From: Alphaproteobacteria bacterium
GTDB taxonomy: Bacteria > Pseudomonadota > Alphaproteobacteria > Micropepsales > Micropepsaceae
Length of the DNA: 64,000 bases
Assembly: GCA_947473475.1 (NCBI GenBank)
Contig: CANJBZ010000004.1
Coordinates: 62,001 to 126,000, forward strand
Reading direction: 5' to 3'
Shown piece by piece: positions 54,647 through 64,000 of the stretch. The notes beneath the pieces were generated by a model, which searched no databases, was not told the origin of the DNA, and saw only the letters and a list, made by a program, of their open reading frames with translations. Both the position numbers and the translations under genes were made by a program. Position 1 is the stretch's first letter. Each line of letters opens with the position of its first letter.

Positions 54647-55243
54647 CTATTTTGGCGGCAGAGCCAAACAATATTGCACAGCGTTACGCATCACCTCGCC
54701 CGGTGCGCCCTGCGGATGACGCAGGCCGAACGCCATGGCGTGATGCCCGTTGGCCGAGTACGTGCCAAATCGAAATCCGTGCTTTTCGAAACCTGGGAGC
54801 GGTTGAGTATCCCCGCCGGCGTTTTCTTCATCCGTATTGGGAAATGTCTGCCAGCCTTTTCCAGAGCTGTTTGTGAATGCAAACAGCTTCTGGGGTTTGC
54901 ATTCCGCAACAATTTGCAGGAGCCGTGCCTTCGCCCGCTTTACCTGGTCTTTCGAGCCCAGTGCGTAACGATCCGACGGCGATCCCACCGACTCCGGCAG
55001 GTAGTTGAAGAACAGCACTCTGTTCCAGAACAACTGAGGCGAGTCGTATCCAAAGTATTCCATTATCTGGGTAAAGAACGGACTGGCCGTGTCACCGTTG
55101 ACAACGCGGTGAAGTATTTCGCGTGTTAACTGATCATGATCCGATTCATCGGTCGTGTAATGCGAATTACCCACAATTGCGATGCGCTGACCGCTCAGAC
55201 CCTCATCATACAGCGTGCCCTTCCAGGGTTTATGTTCAATCAT
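54647..55243 (-). CDS. Protein of unknown function (possible UDG-superfamily-like fold, tentative)
   Basis: RIAIVGNSHYTTDESDHD, FWNRVLFFNYLPES, KLFAFTNSSGKGW, LRHPQGAPGEVMRNAV. Confidence 0.6.
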   Translation of the reverse strand: MIEHKPWKGTLYDEGLSGQRIAIVGNSHYTTDESDHDQLTREILHRVVNGDTASPFFTQIMEYFGYDSPQLFWNRVLFFNYLPESVGSPSDRYALGSKDQVKRAKARLLQIVAECKPQKLFAFTNSSGKGWQTFPNTDEENAGGDTQPLPGFEKHGFRFGTYSANGHHAMAFGLRHPQGAPGEVMRNAVQYCLALPPK

Positions 55244-55330
55244 CGATGAGCGACCCACGGGCAAACTATGACGTCAATATTTAGAGCGAATTCTTGGAAA
55301 GCTGAAGGTACCCGCGCGATTGCATCGATA

Positions 55331-55352
55331 CCCATATTCCCATAAATATGGG
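55331..55352. promoter_or_regulatory. Perfect inverted repeat upstream of vapBC-2, putative operator
   Basis: CCCATATT-cccata-AATATGGG. Confidence 0.6.
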
Positions 55353-55377
55353 TTTCCTGATTGCAGGTATGAGCCAC

Positions 55378-55620
55378 ATGAAAACGACGGTTGAAATTCC
55401 TGATGACCTTTACCGCAAGGCTAAGGCGGAGGCTGCCCTGCGAGGCAGAAAAGTCAAAGATCTGGTTGAGGAGGGGCTTCGTTCTGTTCTCGGCACACAG
55501 CCGAAGGAGAAGCGACCCAGCTTGGCTGGTCTCATGAAGGATGCGTGTGGCGTCGTCAATTCGGGAATTCCCGATCTCGGGTCAAACGGGAAGCATCTTG
55601 CTGACTTTGGCAAAAAATGA
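55378..55620 (+). CDS. Ribbon-helix-helix VapB-like antitoxin
   Basis: MKTTVEIPDDLYRKAKAEAALRGRKVKDLVEEGLRSVL; overlaps PIN toxin. Confidence 0.88.
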   Translation: MKTTVEIPDDLYRKAKAEAALRGRKVKDLVEEGLRSVLGTQPKEKRPSLAGLMKDACGVVNSGIPDLGSNGKHLADFGKK

Positions 55621-56030
55621 CCGCCGCGATCGTTGATACCGGTCCGCTCGTCGCGTTCTTCGATCGGGCGGAGAGGCATCATCGCTGGACGGTCAGCCGA
55701 ATGAAGGAGCTCGACGCACCGCTTCTTGTGTGCGAGCCGGTTCTGGCGGAAACGATGTATCTCCTGAGCCGATTTTCGAAGGCCCAGCAAGCGTTGTTCG
55801 GCTTGCTTCAAAACGGCGCGCTGAAGCTGGCATTTCATGTTGAAGATCATGTGGCGGAGTTGCGCGCGCTGCATGCAAAGTATCGCGACCAGCCAATGTC
55901 TTTAGCCGACGCATGCGTCGTGCGGATGGCCGAACTTCAAGAAGACCATAAGGTTTTCACGCTCGATTCCGATTTCCTGGTTTATCGGAAACGCGGCCGC
56001 CAAGCGATTGAACTCATCTATCCTGGCTGA
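55617..56030 (+). CDS. PIN-domain toxin (VapC-like)
   Basis: AAIVDTGPLVAFFDRAERHH...CEPVLAETMYLLSR...SLADACVVRMAELQEDHKVFTLDSDFLVYRK. Confidence 0.93.
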   Translation: MTAAIVDTGPLVAFFDRAERHHRWTVSRMKELDAPLLVCEPVLAETMYLLSRFSKAQQALFGLLQNGALKLAFHVEDHVAELRALHAKYRDQPMSLADACVVRMAELQEDHKVFTLDSDFLVYRKRGRQAIELIYPG

Positions 56031-56052
56031 CGCAATGCGCCCCCTTACACGC

Positions 56053-56080
56053 AAAAGGCCCGGAGCGATCCGGGCCTTTT
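56053..56080 (+). terminator. Intrinsic terminator downstream of vapC-2
   Basis: AAAAGGCCCGG-agcgat-CCGGGCCTTTT, 11-bp perfect stem with T-tract. Confidence 0.85.
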
Positions 56081-56104
56081 GCTTTGCTCAAGGACATCCC
56101 CGAT

Positions 56105-56136
56105 TTTTCCTCCCCCGTTGTTACGGGGGAGGAAAA
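56105..56136 (-). terminator. REP-like hairpin / terminator downstream of pckG
   Basis: TTTTCCTCCCCCG-ttgtta-CGGGGGAGGAAAA, 13-bp perfect stem; core CCTCCCCCG shared with repeat at 14585. Confidence 0.75.
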
Positions 56137-56140
56137 CTGT

Positions 56141-57985
56141 TTACCCCGCGCTCCAGACCGGGGGCGCGGCCTTCAGTGTGCGGATCAAATCCTGGCGCTT
56201 GGCTTCGAGTTCAGCCGGTAGACGGCCGCCGAACTGTTCGAAATGCGCGGCTTGGTCTTCGGCCTCTTCAAGCGCTTCGGCGCGGTCGATGTCGCTGATG
56301 CGCTGATATTTGTGCTGGTCGAAATCCAGTCCCTGCCAGGGAATATCCTGATAGCGCGGCTGGAAGCCGAACGGGCCTTCCGGCGCATACGTGGCGCGGC
56401 CGTTGACGCGGTCCACGATCCACTTGAGTACGCGCATGTTGTCGCCGAAGCCCGGCCACACGAATTTGCCGTTCTCGTCCTTGCGGAACCAGTTCACGCG
56501 ATAGATGCGCGGCAGCTTCGTGACGCTGTTCTTGATGCCGAGCCAGTGCTTCCAATAATCGCCCATGTTGTAGCCGCAGAACGGCAGCATCGCGAACGGA
56601 TCACGACGGATCGCCGCCTGATTGTCGGCCGCCGCCGTAGCTTCCGAGCCCATGACGGACGCCCAATAGACGCCCGATTCCCAATCCTTGGCTTCATAGA
56701 CGAGCGGGAAAATACGCGACAAACGCCCGCCGAAAATGAACGCTGAAATCGGCACGCCTTCCGGATCGTCACCGGCCGGATCGTAGCTCGGGCACTGACG
56801 CGCCGAGACCGTGAAGCGCGAATTGGGATGCGCCGCCTTGCGCCCGGATTCCGGCGTCCAGTCCTTGCCCTGCCAATCGATCAGATGCGCAGGCGCCTTA
56901 TCCGTCAGGCCTTCCCACCACACATCGCCATCGTCGGTCAGCGCGACATTGGTGAAGACGCAATCGTGGTCGAGCATCTTCACGGCATTCGGGTTGGACT
57001 TCATGCCGGTGCCGGGCGCCACGCCGAAGAATCCCGCTTCCGGATTGATGGCGCGGAACGTGCCATCGGGACGCGGCTTGATCCAGGCGATATCATCGCC
57101 AATGGTTGTCACCTTCCAGCCGTCAAAACCTTCCGGCGGCACGATCATCGCGAAATTGGTCTTGCCGCACGCCGACGGGAACGCCGCGGCGACATAGGTC
57201 TTTTCGCCTGTCGGGCTCTCGACGCCCAGAATGAGCATGTGCTCGGCGAGCCAGCCCTGATCGCGGCCCAGCATCGAAGCGATGCGCAAAGAGAAACACT
57301 TCTTGCCGAGCAGCGCGTTGCCGCCATAGCCCGAGCCGAACGAGACGATCGAGTAATCGTCCGGGAAATGGACGATGTATTTGTGCTCGGCGTTGCACGG
57401 CCACGGCACATCCTTTGCGCCCGGCGCCAGCGGGGCCCCGACCGAATGCAGGCAGTGGACGAATTCGCCGTCGCCAAGCTGGTCGAGCGCCTTCTGTCCC
57501 ATGCGCGTCATCACGCGCATGCTGATCGCCACGTAGGGGGAATCGGTAAGCTGCACGCCGATATGCGAGATGGGCGAGCCGATCGGTCCCATGCTGAAGG
57601 GGATGACGTACATGGTGCGTCCGCGCATCGCGCCGGCGAACAAGCCGTCTAGCTTGGCGCGCATTTCCGCTGGAGCAATCCAGTTGTTGTTCGGGCCGGC
57701 ATCGATCTGCTTCTCGGAACAGATGAAGGTACGGTCTTCGACGCGCGCCACGTCCGCGGGATCGGAACGGCAAAGATAGGAGTTCGCGCGCTTGGCGGGA
57801 TTGAGTTTGATCAGCGTCCCGGCGCTGACCATTTCGGCGCAGAGCCGGTTATATTCGTCTTCCGATCCGTCGCACCAATAGATCCGGTCCGGTTTGCATT
57901 TCGCGGCCACCTCATCGACCCAGGCGAGAAGCTTCTTGTTTCTCGTCGGGGTAGCCGGAACGCTTATTGGTGCAGTCATCGTCAA
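56141..57985 (-). CDS. pckG: Phosphoenolpyruvate carboxykinase (GTP)
   Basis: [78 protein letters not shown]. Confidence 0.97.
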   Translation of the reverse strand: MTMTAPISVPATPTRNKKLLAWVDEVAAKCKPDRIYWCDGSEDEYNRLCAEMVSAGTLIKLNPAKRANSYLCRSDPADVARVEDRTFICSEKQIDAGPNNNWIAPAEMRAKLDGLFAGAMRGRTMYVIPFSMGPIGSPISHIGVQLTDSPYVAISMRVMTRMGQKALDQLGDGEFVHCLHSVGAPLAPGAKDVPWPCNAEHKYIVHFPDDYSIVSFGSGYGGNALLGKKCFSLRIASMLGRDQGWLAEHMLILGVESPTGEKTYVAAAFPSACGKTNFAMIVPPEGFDGWKVTTIGDDIAWIKPRPDGTFRAINPEAGFFGVAPGTGMKSNPNAVKMLDHDCVFTNVALTDDGDVWWEGLTDKAPAHLIDWQGKDWTPESGRKAAHPNSRFTVSARQCPSYDPAGDDPEGVPISAFIFGGRLSRIFPLVYEAKDWESGVYWASVMGSEATAAADNQAAIRRDPFAMLPFCGYNMGDYWKHWLGIKNSVTKLPRIYRVNWFRKDENGKFVWPGFGDNMRVLKWIVDRVNGRATYAPEGPFGFQPRYQDIPWQGLDFDQHKYQRISDIDRAEALEEAEDQAAHFEQFGGRLPAELEAKRQDLIRTLKAAPPVWSAG

Positions 57986-58378
57986 ACCTCTTTCAAATGC
58001 CGATCATGGCTCGCGCGACGCGAGTGGCTCTGTAATCCGCAGGGCGCGCGCCTCTAACCGTAGGACGGCTGCGCGGCCTTGGTGGTGTGATACACCTCTA
58101 ACTTGCAGGCGCTACGCGCCCCATTTCTCGCCGTCTTGCGCTTGAATCCGCAAAGCTGCCGGCGCGACCGCCTTCTTGCCCCTCCCGGTGAACCCTTATC
58201 CTAAGCCGCGGGCAAAGGCGGCATAGAGGGCTTGGCCGGGGTGTTTATGGGCAGAACCCGGCTCGCGGGCAAGATAGATTGGCGGGCAAAGCGTCGCAAT
58301 CCCGGCGTGCGGGAACAGTTAATCGGCTGGACCTCAAGGGATTTCTGGCCATTTAAAGGGCATGCTAAGAAACGCGTC

Positions 58379-59227
58379 ATGATCGATGTGCTGCGCCGCG
58401 CAAGACCTTCGCTGACCGACGAGCAGCTGGACCGTTATTCCCGGCATATCGTCCTTCGGGAGGTGGGAGGCGTCGGTCAGGCGAAGCTTCTGGCCGCCCG
58501 CGTGCTGGTTATTGGGGCAGGCGGGCTGGGCAGCCCCTTGATCCTCTATCTCGCAGCAGCTGGGGTCGGCACCATCGGAGTGGCCGATTTTGACGAAGTG
58601 AGCCTCTCCAACCTCCAGCGCCAGATCGCCCACCGGACGGGGGACGTCGGCCGGCTGAAGACCGACTCGGCCCGAGACACGGTACGGGGCATAAATCCGG
58701 ATGTGAACGTCATTGCCCATGCCGAACGGCTAACAGCCGCCAACGCCGCAAGCCTCATCGCCGATTACGACATCGTGGCGGACGGATCGGACAATTTCGC
58801 CACCCGGTTCCTGATCAACGACGCCTGCTATTTCGGAGGGCGCACCCTGGTATCGGCGGCGGTGACCGAGTTCGATGGGCAACTCGCCACCTACAAGCCC
58901 TATCAAGCAAACCTGCCCTGCTATCGCTGTCTTTTTCCGGAGCCTCCGCCCCCGGAAACCGCCCCAAATTGCAGTGAGACGGGGGTGCTTGGCGCCGTCG
59001 CGGGCGTGATGGGCACGCTGCAAGCGGTGGAAGTGCTGAAGGAAATCCTGGCGGCCGGCGATACGATGGCCGGGCGGCTGCTGATTTACGATGCCCTATC
59101 GGCCGAATTCCGCACCGTGAAGGTGCCGCGCGATCCTGCCTGCCGCCTGTGTGGAGAAAAGCCCACAATTTTGGACCTTTCCACCCATGAGTCCGCTGCC
59201 GGGCCCGTCTGCTTAACTGGGGCTTAA
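58379..59227 (+). CDS. HesA/MoeB/ThiF family adenylyltransferase
   Basis: LDRYSRHIVLREVGGVGQAKLLAARVLVIGAGGLGSPLILYLAAAGVGTIGVADFDEVSLSNLQRQIAH; CRLCG Cys pair. Confidence 0.93.
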   Translation: MIDVLRRARPSLTDEQLDRYSRHIVLREVGGVGQAKLLAARVLVIGAGGLGSPLILYLAAAGVGTIGVADFDEVSLSNLQRQIAHRTGDVGRLKTDSARDTVRGINPDVNVIAHAERLTAANAASLIADYDIVADGSDNFATRFLINDACYFGGRTLVSAAVTEFDGQLATYKPYQANLPCYRCLFPEPPPPETAPNCSETGVLGAVAGVMGTLQAVEVLKEILAAGDTMAGRLLIYDALSAEFRTVKVPRDPACRLCGEKPTILDLSTHESAAGPVCLTGA

Positions 59228-59270
59228 GCGGCCAGCTCCTACGTTCATGTCACGTGGGGAGTAGGACGCT

Positions 59271-60995
59271 ATGGCCGAAGTTCATTTCGAGATTTTCCGT
59301 CAGCAGGGCAAAGGCGGGGGTTGGGCCCTCATCGAGGCGATGGAGAACCGTGAGGACGCCATCAAAGCCGCCAAACTGTTGATGCAGGAAGGCCGCGCCG
59401 GCGGCGTGCGTGTGGTTAAGGAAACCTATCACCAAGCCACCGGCGATTACGTCAGCCTGACGATTTTTGAAGATGGCAAGACCGACGTCAAAAAGAAGAA
59501 CGGGAAAGTCGACGATCTCGACAATCCCTCTCCCTGCTTCAAGCCTGACGATCTCTATTCCTATCACGCACGCACCACGATGGTGCGCATTCTCGGCGAC
59601 TGGCTGGCGCGCCAGAAGCTGACGGTGACGGAGCTTCTGCACAGTGCGCCGGCATTGGAATTGTTTGAGGCGACGGGCACCACCTATCAGCATGCCATCC
59701 AGAAGATCGCCGTCGCGCAGGCGACCGACTCCGATTACACGGTCGCTCAGATCGTCAAGCAACTCGACGAACTTTGCACCACGGCCATTCATCGGGTTTA
59801 CAAGGACGAGAGGCGCAAGGCCTTCCCGGAGCTGAAGACCGGGGAGTTCGGAGCGTTTGCCGTCAAAATCGGCACAAGCCTGGACGGGCGCTATCTGCTG
59901 AACGGCGCCATCACCAAATACCTTGCCTCCACCAAACAATGGGACGCAAAGCTGCAGCGCATGCTGCAGCTGATGGGAGAAGTTCCGGCGGAAGGGCCGG
60001 GGCGCGCCTTGTTGCTGAGCGCGATCGATACGCTGATCGCCGAAATGCTCAACGGATCGGCCGCTCTCGCCGATTTGCTGGGCCACAGCGCCGATCTCGG
60101 TCAAGCCCTGCTGAAATTAATTGAACTCTTCCTCGGTGGTATCCCCACCGAAGGCAGTCAGGGGGTTATCGAACTGGCCCGCCTGTTTGCGAAGGACGAA
60201 CTCCCGGAAGCGCGCATGGCGGTTGCCAGCCGCATTTTGGCGGAACTGAAGGGAATGAAACGCCTCTGCCCCAGTGCGCTGGAAAACGAATTTAAAATGC
60301 AGCGCCGGCTCGGCAACAAGCTGGTCCTGGGCCAAGGCAAATATCTGGCGCACAAAGACATCATTACGGCATTCACCGAGCGCTCCCGCCGGCTGGTGAC
60401 CAACGAACCGCTGCAGCAGTTCATGGAGGCTGCGAAGACCTCCGATGAAAAACTGGAACGGCTTATGGTGGTCGAAGAAAATATCGTCGGTCCCGAGAAC
60501 AGGCGCAGTCTGTCGGCCTTCATGATGCCGATCATCACCTCGAACAGTTTCGAGGATCAGGTTCTCCCCGGCGCGCCATTGCCGCAGCGCCTGCGCCGCC
60601 TCGCGGAGATTCAGGAACGCGTGTTGCGTTCGGGTTTCCAGGACGTCCAGAAAAATCAGCTCGCGGTTGCTCTCGATGAAGTCGCACAGAGGCTGGAAAC
60701 GCGCGCGCGATTTTTCGCCTCGTTGGAAGCAAAGATTGCCAATCCGGTGGAGCGGGCGCAGACGCTCATCAAGCTCTGCACGGCCGGTGTGTTCACCCAA
60801 GGCGATTTGATGATGAAGGCCAAGCGGCTGCTTATAGCGTCCCTGTCAAAGCCGGGATTCTTGAATACCTATTTCGCACAGCTCGAAAAGGAGCGTCCTG
60901 GGGCCGACCGCGGCAAGGCGCTCGGCGAATGGACAGCCCAATTGGAGAGCGTAGGCATCCCACCGGAAGACACCCGCCGCGCATTGGCGGCGTAG
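59271..60995 (+). CDS. 574-aa protein of unknown function
   Basis: Single long coding-like ORF, mostly helical composition, no TM or signal peptide, no family recognised by eye. Confidence 0.75.
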   Translation: MAEVHFEIFRQQGKGGGWALIEAMENREDAIKAAKLLMQEGRAGGVRVVKETYHQATGDYVSLTIFEDGKTDVKKKNGKVDDLDNPSPCFKPDDLYSYHARTTMVRILGDWLARQKLTVTELLHSAPALELFEATGTTYQHAIQKIAVAQATDSDYTVAQIVKQLDELCTTAIHRVYKDERRKAFPELKTGEFGAFAVKIGTSLDGRYLLNGAITKYLASTKQWDAKLQRMLQLMGEVPAEGPGRALLLSAIDTLIAEMLNGSAALADLLGHSADLGQALLKLIELFLGGIPTEGSQGVIELARLFAKDELPEARMAVASRILAELKGMKRLCPSALENEFKMQRRLGNKLVLGQGKYLAHKDIITAFTERSRRLVTNEPLQQFMEAAKTSDEKLERLMVVEENIVGPENRRSLSAFMMPIITSNSFEDQVLPGAPLPQRLRRLAEIQERVLRSGFQDVQKNQLAVALDEVAQRLETRARFFASLEAKIANPVERAQTLIKLCTAGVFTQGDLMMKAKRLLIASLSKPGFLNTYFAQLEKERPGADRGKALGEWTAQLESVGIPPEDTRRALAA

Positions 60996-61004
60996 TCACA
61001 TCAA

Positions 61005-63914
61005 TCAATGGGCCTCGCCCCAGTTCTTGCCGGAACGGGCGTCGACGACAAGGGGCACGCGGAGCTGAAGAACCGGCAGCGCCGCTTTTTCCATGATGCT
61101 GCGCGCGACATCGCAGACCTCCTTGGCCTGTGAATCGGCGACTTCCAGCACCAATTCGTCATGCACCTGTAAGAGCAGCTGCGCGTCGAGATCGTTTTCC
61201 GCAAGCGCGCCGGGAAGCCGCACCATCGCACGGCGGATGACGTCGGCGGCCGAGCCCTGAATGGGTGCGTTAATGGCCTGGCGTTCGCCGAACGCGCGAA
61301 CGGCGGCACTTTGTGCTTTCACATCGCGGACATAAATGCGGCGGCCGAAAATGGTTTCGACATAGCCGTGTTCGCGCACGAACGCCTTGGTGGATTCCAT
61401 GTAGTCACGGATGCCGGGAAAGCGTTCGAAGTATTTTTTGATATAGGCGTCGGCTTCGCCGCGCGGAATGCCAAGCTGGTTGGCGAGACCGAATGCGGAA
61501 ATGCCGTAGATGATGCCGAAATTGATGGCCTTGGCGCGGCGGCGAATTTCCACCGGCATTTCCTTCACCGGCACGCCAAACATTTCCGAAGCCGTCATGG
61601 CGTGAATATCGAGCCCATCCGCAAACGCCTGCCGCAGATTGGGAACATCCGCGATATGCGCGAGCAACCGCAGCTCAATCTGGGAATAATCCGCCGATAC
61701 CAGACAGCGCCCCTCCGGCGCCACAAAGGCCCGCCGGATACGGCGGCCCTCCTCGGTACGGATGGGGATGTTCTGCAGATTGGGCTCGTTGGACGACAGC
61801 CGCCCGGTCGTCGTGTAGCCGAGTGCGTATGACGTATGCACGCGCCCCGTGCGCGGGTTCACATAGGTGGGCAGCGCATCGGTGTAAGTCGATTTCAATT
61901 TGGAGAGTTGGCGCCAATCGAGAATCGCGCGCGGCAAATCGTGCCCCTGCGCCGCCAATTCTTCGAGAATGTCGGCATCGGTCGACCACGCGCCTGTCTT
62001 GGTGCGCTTGCCGCCCGGCAGCGAGAACTTGCCGAACAGAATATCGCCCAATTGCTTCGGCGATCCGAGGTTGAATTTCTCGCCGGCATGGTTGCAGCAC
62101 TCCTCTTCCAGCCGCGCCATGCCGGTGGCGAAGTCATTGGAAAGCTTGGCGAGGAACGCAGGCGCAATTGCGATGCCGGTGCGTTCCATCTCGCCGAGCA
62201 CGGGGATCAGCGGCCGCTCCAGCGTTTCGTAGACGGTCATGCGCCGTTCCGCGACAAGGCGCGGCTTCAGCAGCGCGTGCAGCCGGAGCGCAATGTCGGC
62301 GCGCTCGGCGGCAAAGCGCGTAGCCTCTTTCAAACCCCCTTGTTCATAGGGAAGCTTGTCGCGGCCTTTGCCGACGAGGTCCAGGAGCGCGATGGTTTTG
62401 TGCTGCAGATGAATTTCGGAAAGTTCCTCCAACCCATGTCCGTGCAGACCAAGATCGAGCACGTAAGACATCAGCAGCGTATCGTCGAAGGCGCGTATCC
62501 GAATGCCGCGCTGCGCAAGAACGATCCAGGCAAATTTTAGATCATGGCCAATGGCTAGCGTGCTCGCGTCGTGCAGCAGCGGCGACAATTTCGCGAGGAC
62601 TGCCGCTTCCTGAAGTTGCACAGGCGCGGCGCCCGCCAGCTCCAGACCGCCGCCGGTCGTGTGATTCAGGGGAATATATGCGCCCTTACCCGGCACAGCC
62701 GCGAGAGCTATGCCGATAATGCGCGCCAGCATCGGATCGGTGGAATCGGTATGCACCGACAGCGCGATCTGACCCGATTCGATAACCGCCGCGATCAGCC
62801 GGTCCAGCGCCGCGGCGTCCGTAATCGTTTCATACTGTCCGTAATCGATCGGGCGCAGAAGCGCCGCGCGATCCATGACGGCGCCGGGAGTTGCGGCAGC
62901 TTGCATAGCGGGAGGTGCGGCAGGCTTTTCCGCAGGCGAGGACGCCTTGGTGGCGGACGCGCTTGCGGCAAGGTCTGGCGATTCGGCATCGACGCCCAAT
63001 GTTGCCGCGGCGCGCCGCATGAGATTGAGGAATTCCATGTCCCGCAAAAAAGGAATCAGCGTGCCGGGATCGGGATCGCGCACCGCAAATGTCTCGACCT
63101 GCTCGTCGAGAGGAACGGCGTCGTCCAGTTTGACGAGGCGCGCGGACATGCGTGCCTGCCCGGCGTGCTCGATCAGGGATTCGCGGCACTTGTTCTGCTT
63201 AACCTCGCCTGCGCGGGCCAGCAGCGATTCCAAATCGCCGAATTCGCCAATGAGTTTCGCCGCCGTCTTCACGCCGATGCCGGGAACGCCCGGCACATTG
63301 TCGATGGTGTCGCCGATCAGCGCCTGCACATCGATAACCTTGTCCGGCGGCACTCCGAATCGCTCCACGACTTCGGCGGCGCCAATCCGCTTGTTCTTCA
63401 TGGTGTCGAACATTTCCACGACGCCATCGTGGATAAGCTGCATCAGGTCTTTGTCGGACGAAACGATGGTCACTTTGGCCCCGGCTTCGCGGGCAATTCG
63501 CGCATAGGTAGCGATCAGATCGTCGGCTTCAAAGCCCGGCTTCTCCACGCAGGACACGCCGAATGCGCGCACGGCATCACGGGTCAAAGGAAATTGCGGC
63601 TTGAGATCGTCTGGCGGTTCGGAGCGGTTGGCTTTGTATTCCGTATACATATCGTTACGGAAGGTGTGCTTACCGGCGTCGAAGATGACCGCCAGATGAC
63701 TTGGCTTGTCGCCCGCCTTGGTGTCCTCAAGCAGCTTCCACAGCATGTTGCAGAAGCCGGACACCGCGCCGGTGGGCAATCCGTCGGATTTTCGCGTTAA
63801 AGGGGGAAGGGCGTGATAGGCGCGAAAGATAAAACCGGAACCGTCAATCAGGTAAACATGATCGCCCGGCTGAAGCGCGTGCGTCCCCGGCGGTTCGGTA
63901 ACGCTCACGTTCAA
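61005..63914 (-). CDS. polA: DNA polymerase I, with degenerate 3'-5' exonuclease domain
   Basis: 5' nuclease motifs (GFEADDLIATYA, VSSDKDLMQLI) and polymerase motifs A/B/C (DYSQIELRLLAH, RRRAKAINFGIIYG, QVHDELVLEV) intact; exo motifs altered; TTG start overlapping upstream stop. Confidence 0.96.
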   Translation of the reverse strand: MNVSVTEPPGTHALQPGDHVYLIDGSGFIFRAYHALPPLTRKSDGLPTGAVSGFCNMLWKLLEDTKAGDKPSHLAVIFDAGKHTFRNDMYTEYKANRSEPPDDLKPQFPLTRDAVRAFGVSCVEKPGFEADDLIATYARIAREAGAKVTIVSSDKDLMQLIHDGVVEMFDTMKNKRIGAAEVVERFGVPPDKVIDVQALIGDTIDNVPGVPGIGVKTAAKLIGEFGDLESLLARAGEVKQNKCRESLIEHAGQARMSARLVKLDDAVPLDEQVETFAVRDPDPGTLIPFLRDMEFLNLMRRAAATLGVDAESPDLAASASATKASSPAEKPAAPPAMQAAATPGAVMDRAALLRPIDYGQYETITDAAALDRLIAAVIESGQIALSVHTDSTDPMLARIIGIALAAVPGKGAYIPLNHTTGGGLELAGAAPVQLQEAAVLAKLSPLLHDASTLAIGHDLKFAWIVLAQRGIRIRAFDDTLLMSYVLDLGLHGHGLEELSEIHLQHKTIALLDLVGKGRDKLPYEQGGLKEATRFAAERADIALRLHALLKPRLVAERRMTVYETLERPLIPVLGEMERTGIAIAPAFLAKLSNDFATGMARLEEECCNHAGEKFNLGSPKQLGDILFGKFSLPGGKRTKTGAWSTDADILEELAAQGHDLPRAILDWRQLSKLKSTYTDALPTYVNPRTGRVHTSYALGYTTTGRLSSNEPNLQNIPIRTEEGRRIRRAFVAPEGRCLVSADYSQIELRLLAHIADVPNLRQAFADGLDIHAMTASEMFGVPVKEMPVEIRRRAKAINFGIIYGISAFGLANQLGIPRGEADAYIKKYFERFPGIRDYMESTKAFVREHGYVETIFGRRIYVRDVKAQSAAVRAFGERQAINAPIQGSAADVIRRAMVRLPGALAENDLDAQLLLQVHDELVLEVADSQAKEVCDVARSIMEKAALPVLQLRVPLVVDARSGKNWGEAH

Positions 63915-64000
63915 TGCGCGGCCACCTCGCCCTTTTCACGGGCTTCAATGGCTTCCGGTGTAAGCGCGAAACGGCGGTCGCAATAACCGCATTCGACGAA
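63911..64000 (-). CDS. zf-CHCC zinc-finger domain protein, partial (runs off window)
   Basis: Translated end FVECGYCDRRFALTPEAIEAREKGEVAAH*; CGYCDRRF typical of the NDUFS6-like zinc-finger family. Confidence 0.75.
   Translation of the reverse strand, partial: FVECGYCDRRFALTPEAIEAREKGEVAAH

Noticed and set aside
55134-55150. ATGATCCGATTCATCGG string similar to the bipartite repeat core
   Set aside because: Lies inside a coding region and lacks both paired arms and the GCGCAATC half; probably chance similarity.
62571-63800. 409-aa plus-strand ORF opposite polA
   Set aside because: Antisense shadow of polA 5' region.

Overview
This 64 kb window is GC-rich, gene-dense chromosomal DNA that looks alphaproteobacterial. 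Supporting gene content includes IalB-family proteins, the holA-lptE-leuS-DUF3576 block, a DUF1674 protein, an AmpG-type MFS transporter next to mutS and malic enzyme, dnaKJ, and polA next to a zf-CHCC protein. Most of it is core housekeeping: macAB, hisF, holA, leuS, leuC, priA, xerC, mutS, malic enzyme, dnaKJ, pckG and polA. I saw no rRNA, tRNA, CRISPR, prophage or transposase. Accessory content consists of three toxin-antitoxin modules (Doc + AbrB-type, VapBC-1, VapBC-2), several families of intergenic palindromic repeats, and a few proteins of unknown function. The strongest leads are: (1) a DNA polymerase I whose 3'-5' proofreading domain appears to have lost all of its metal-ligand residues; (2) a YpfJ-like neutral zinc metallopeptidase gene split by an apparent internal deletion plus frameshift; (3) a ~100 bp bipartite palindromic element present twice, one copy of which supplies the stop codon of the neighbouring gene; (4) a small secreted protein with three copies of a C-x(4-5)-WP[FY]-x(4-5)-GDC repeat; (5) a 574-aa protein and a TipN-like coiled-coil protein of unclear function; (6) nested or perfect inverted repeats just upstream of both vapBC operons. 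I did not find a clear new multi-gene defence or biosynthetic system. All calls come from reading the sequence and ORF track only; no database search was run.
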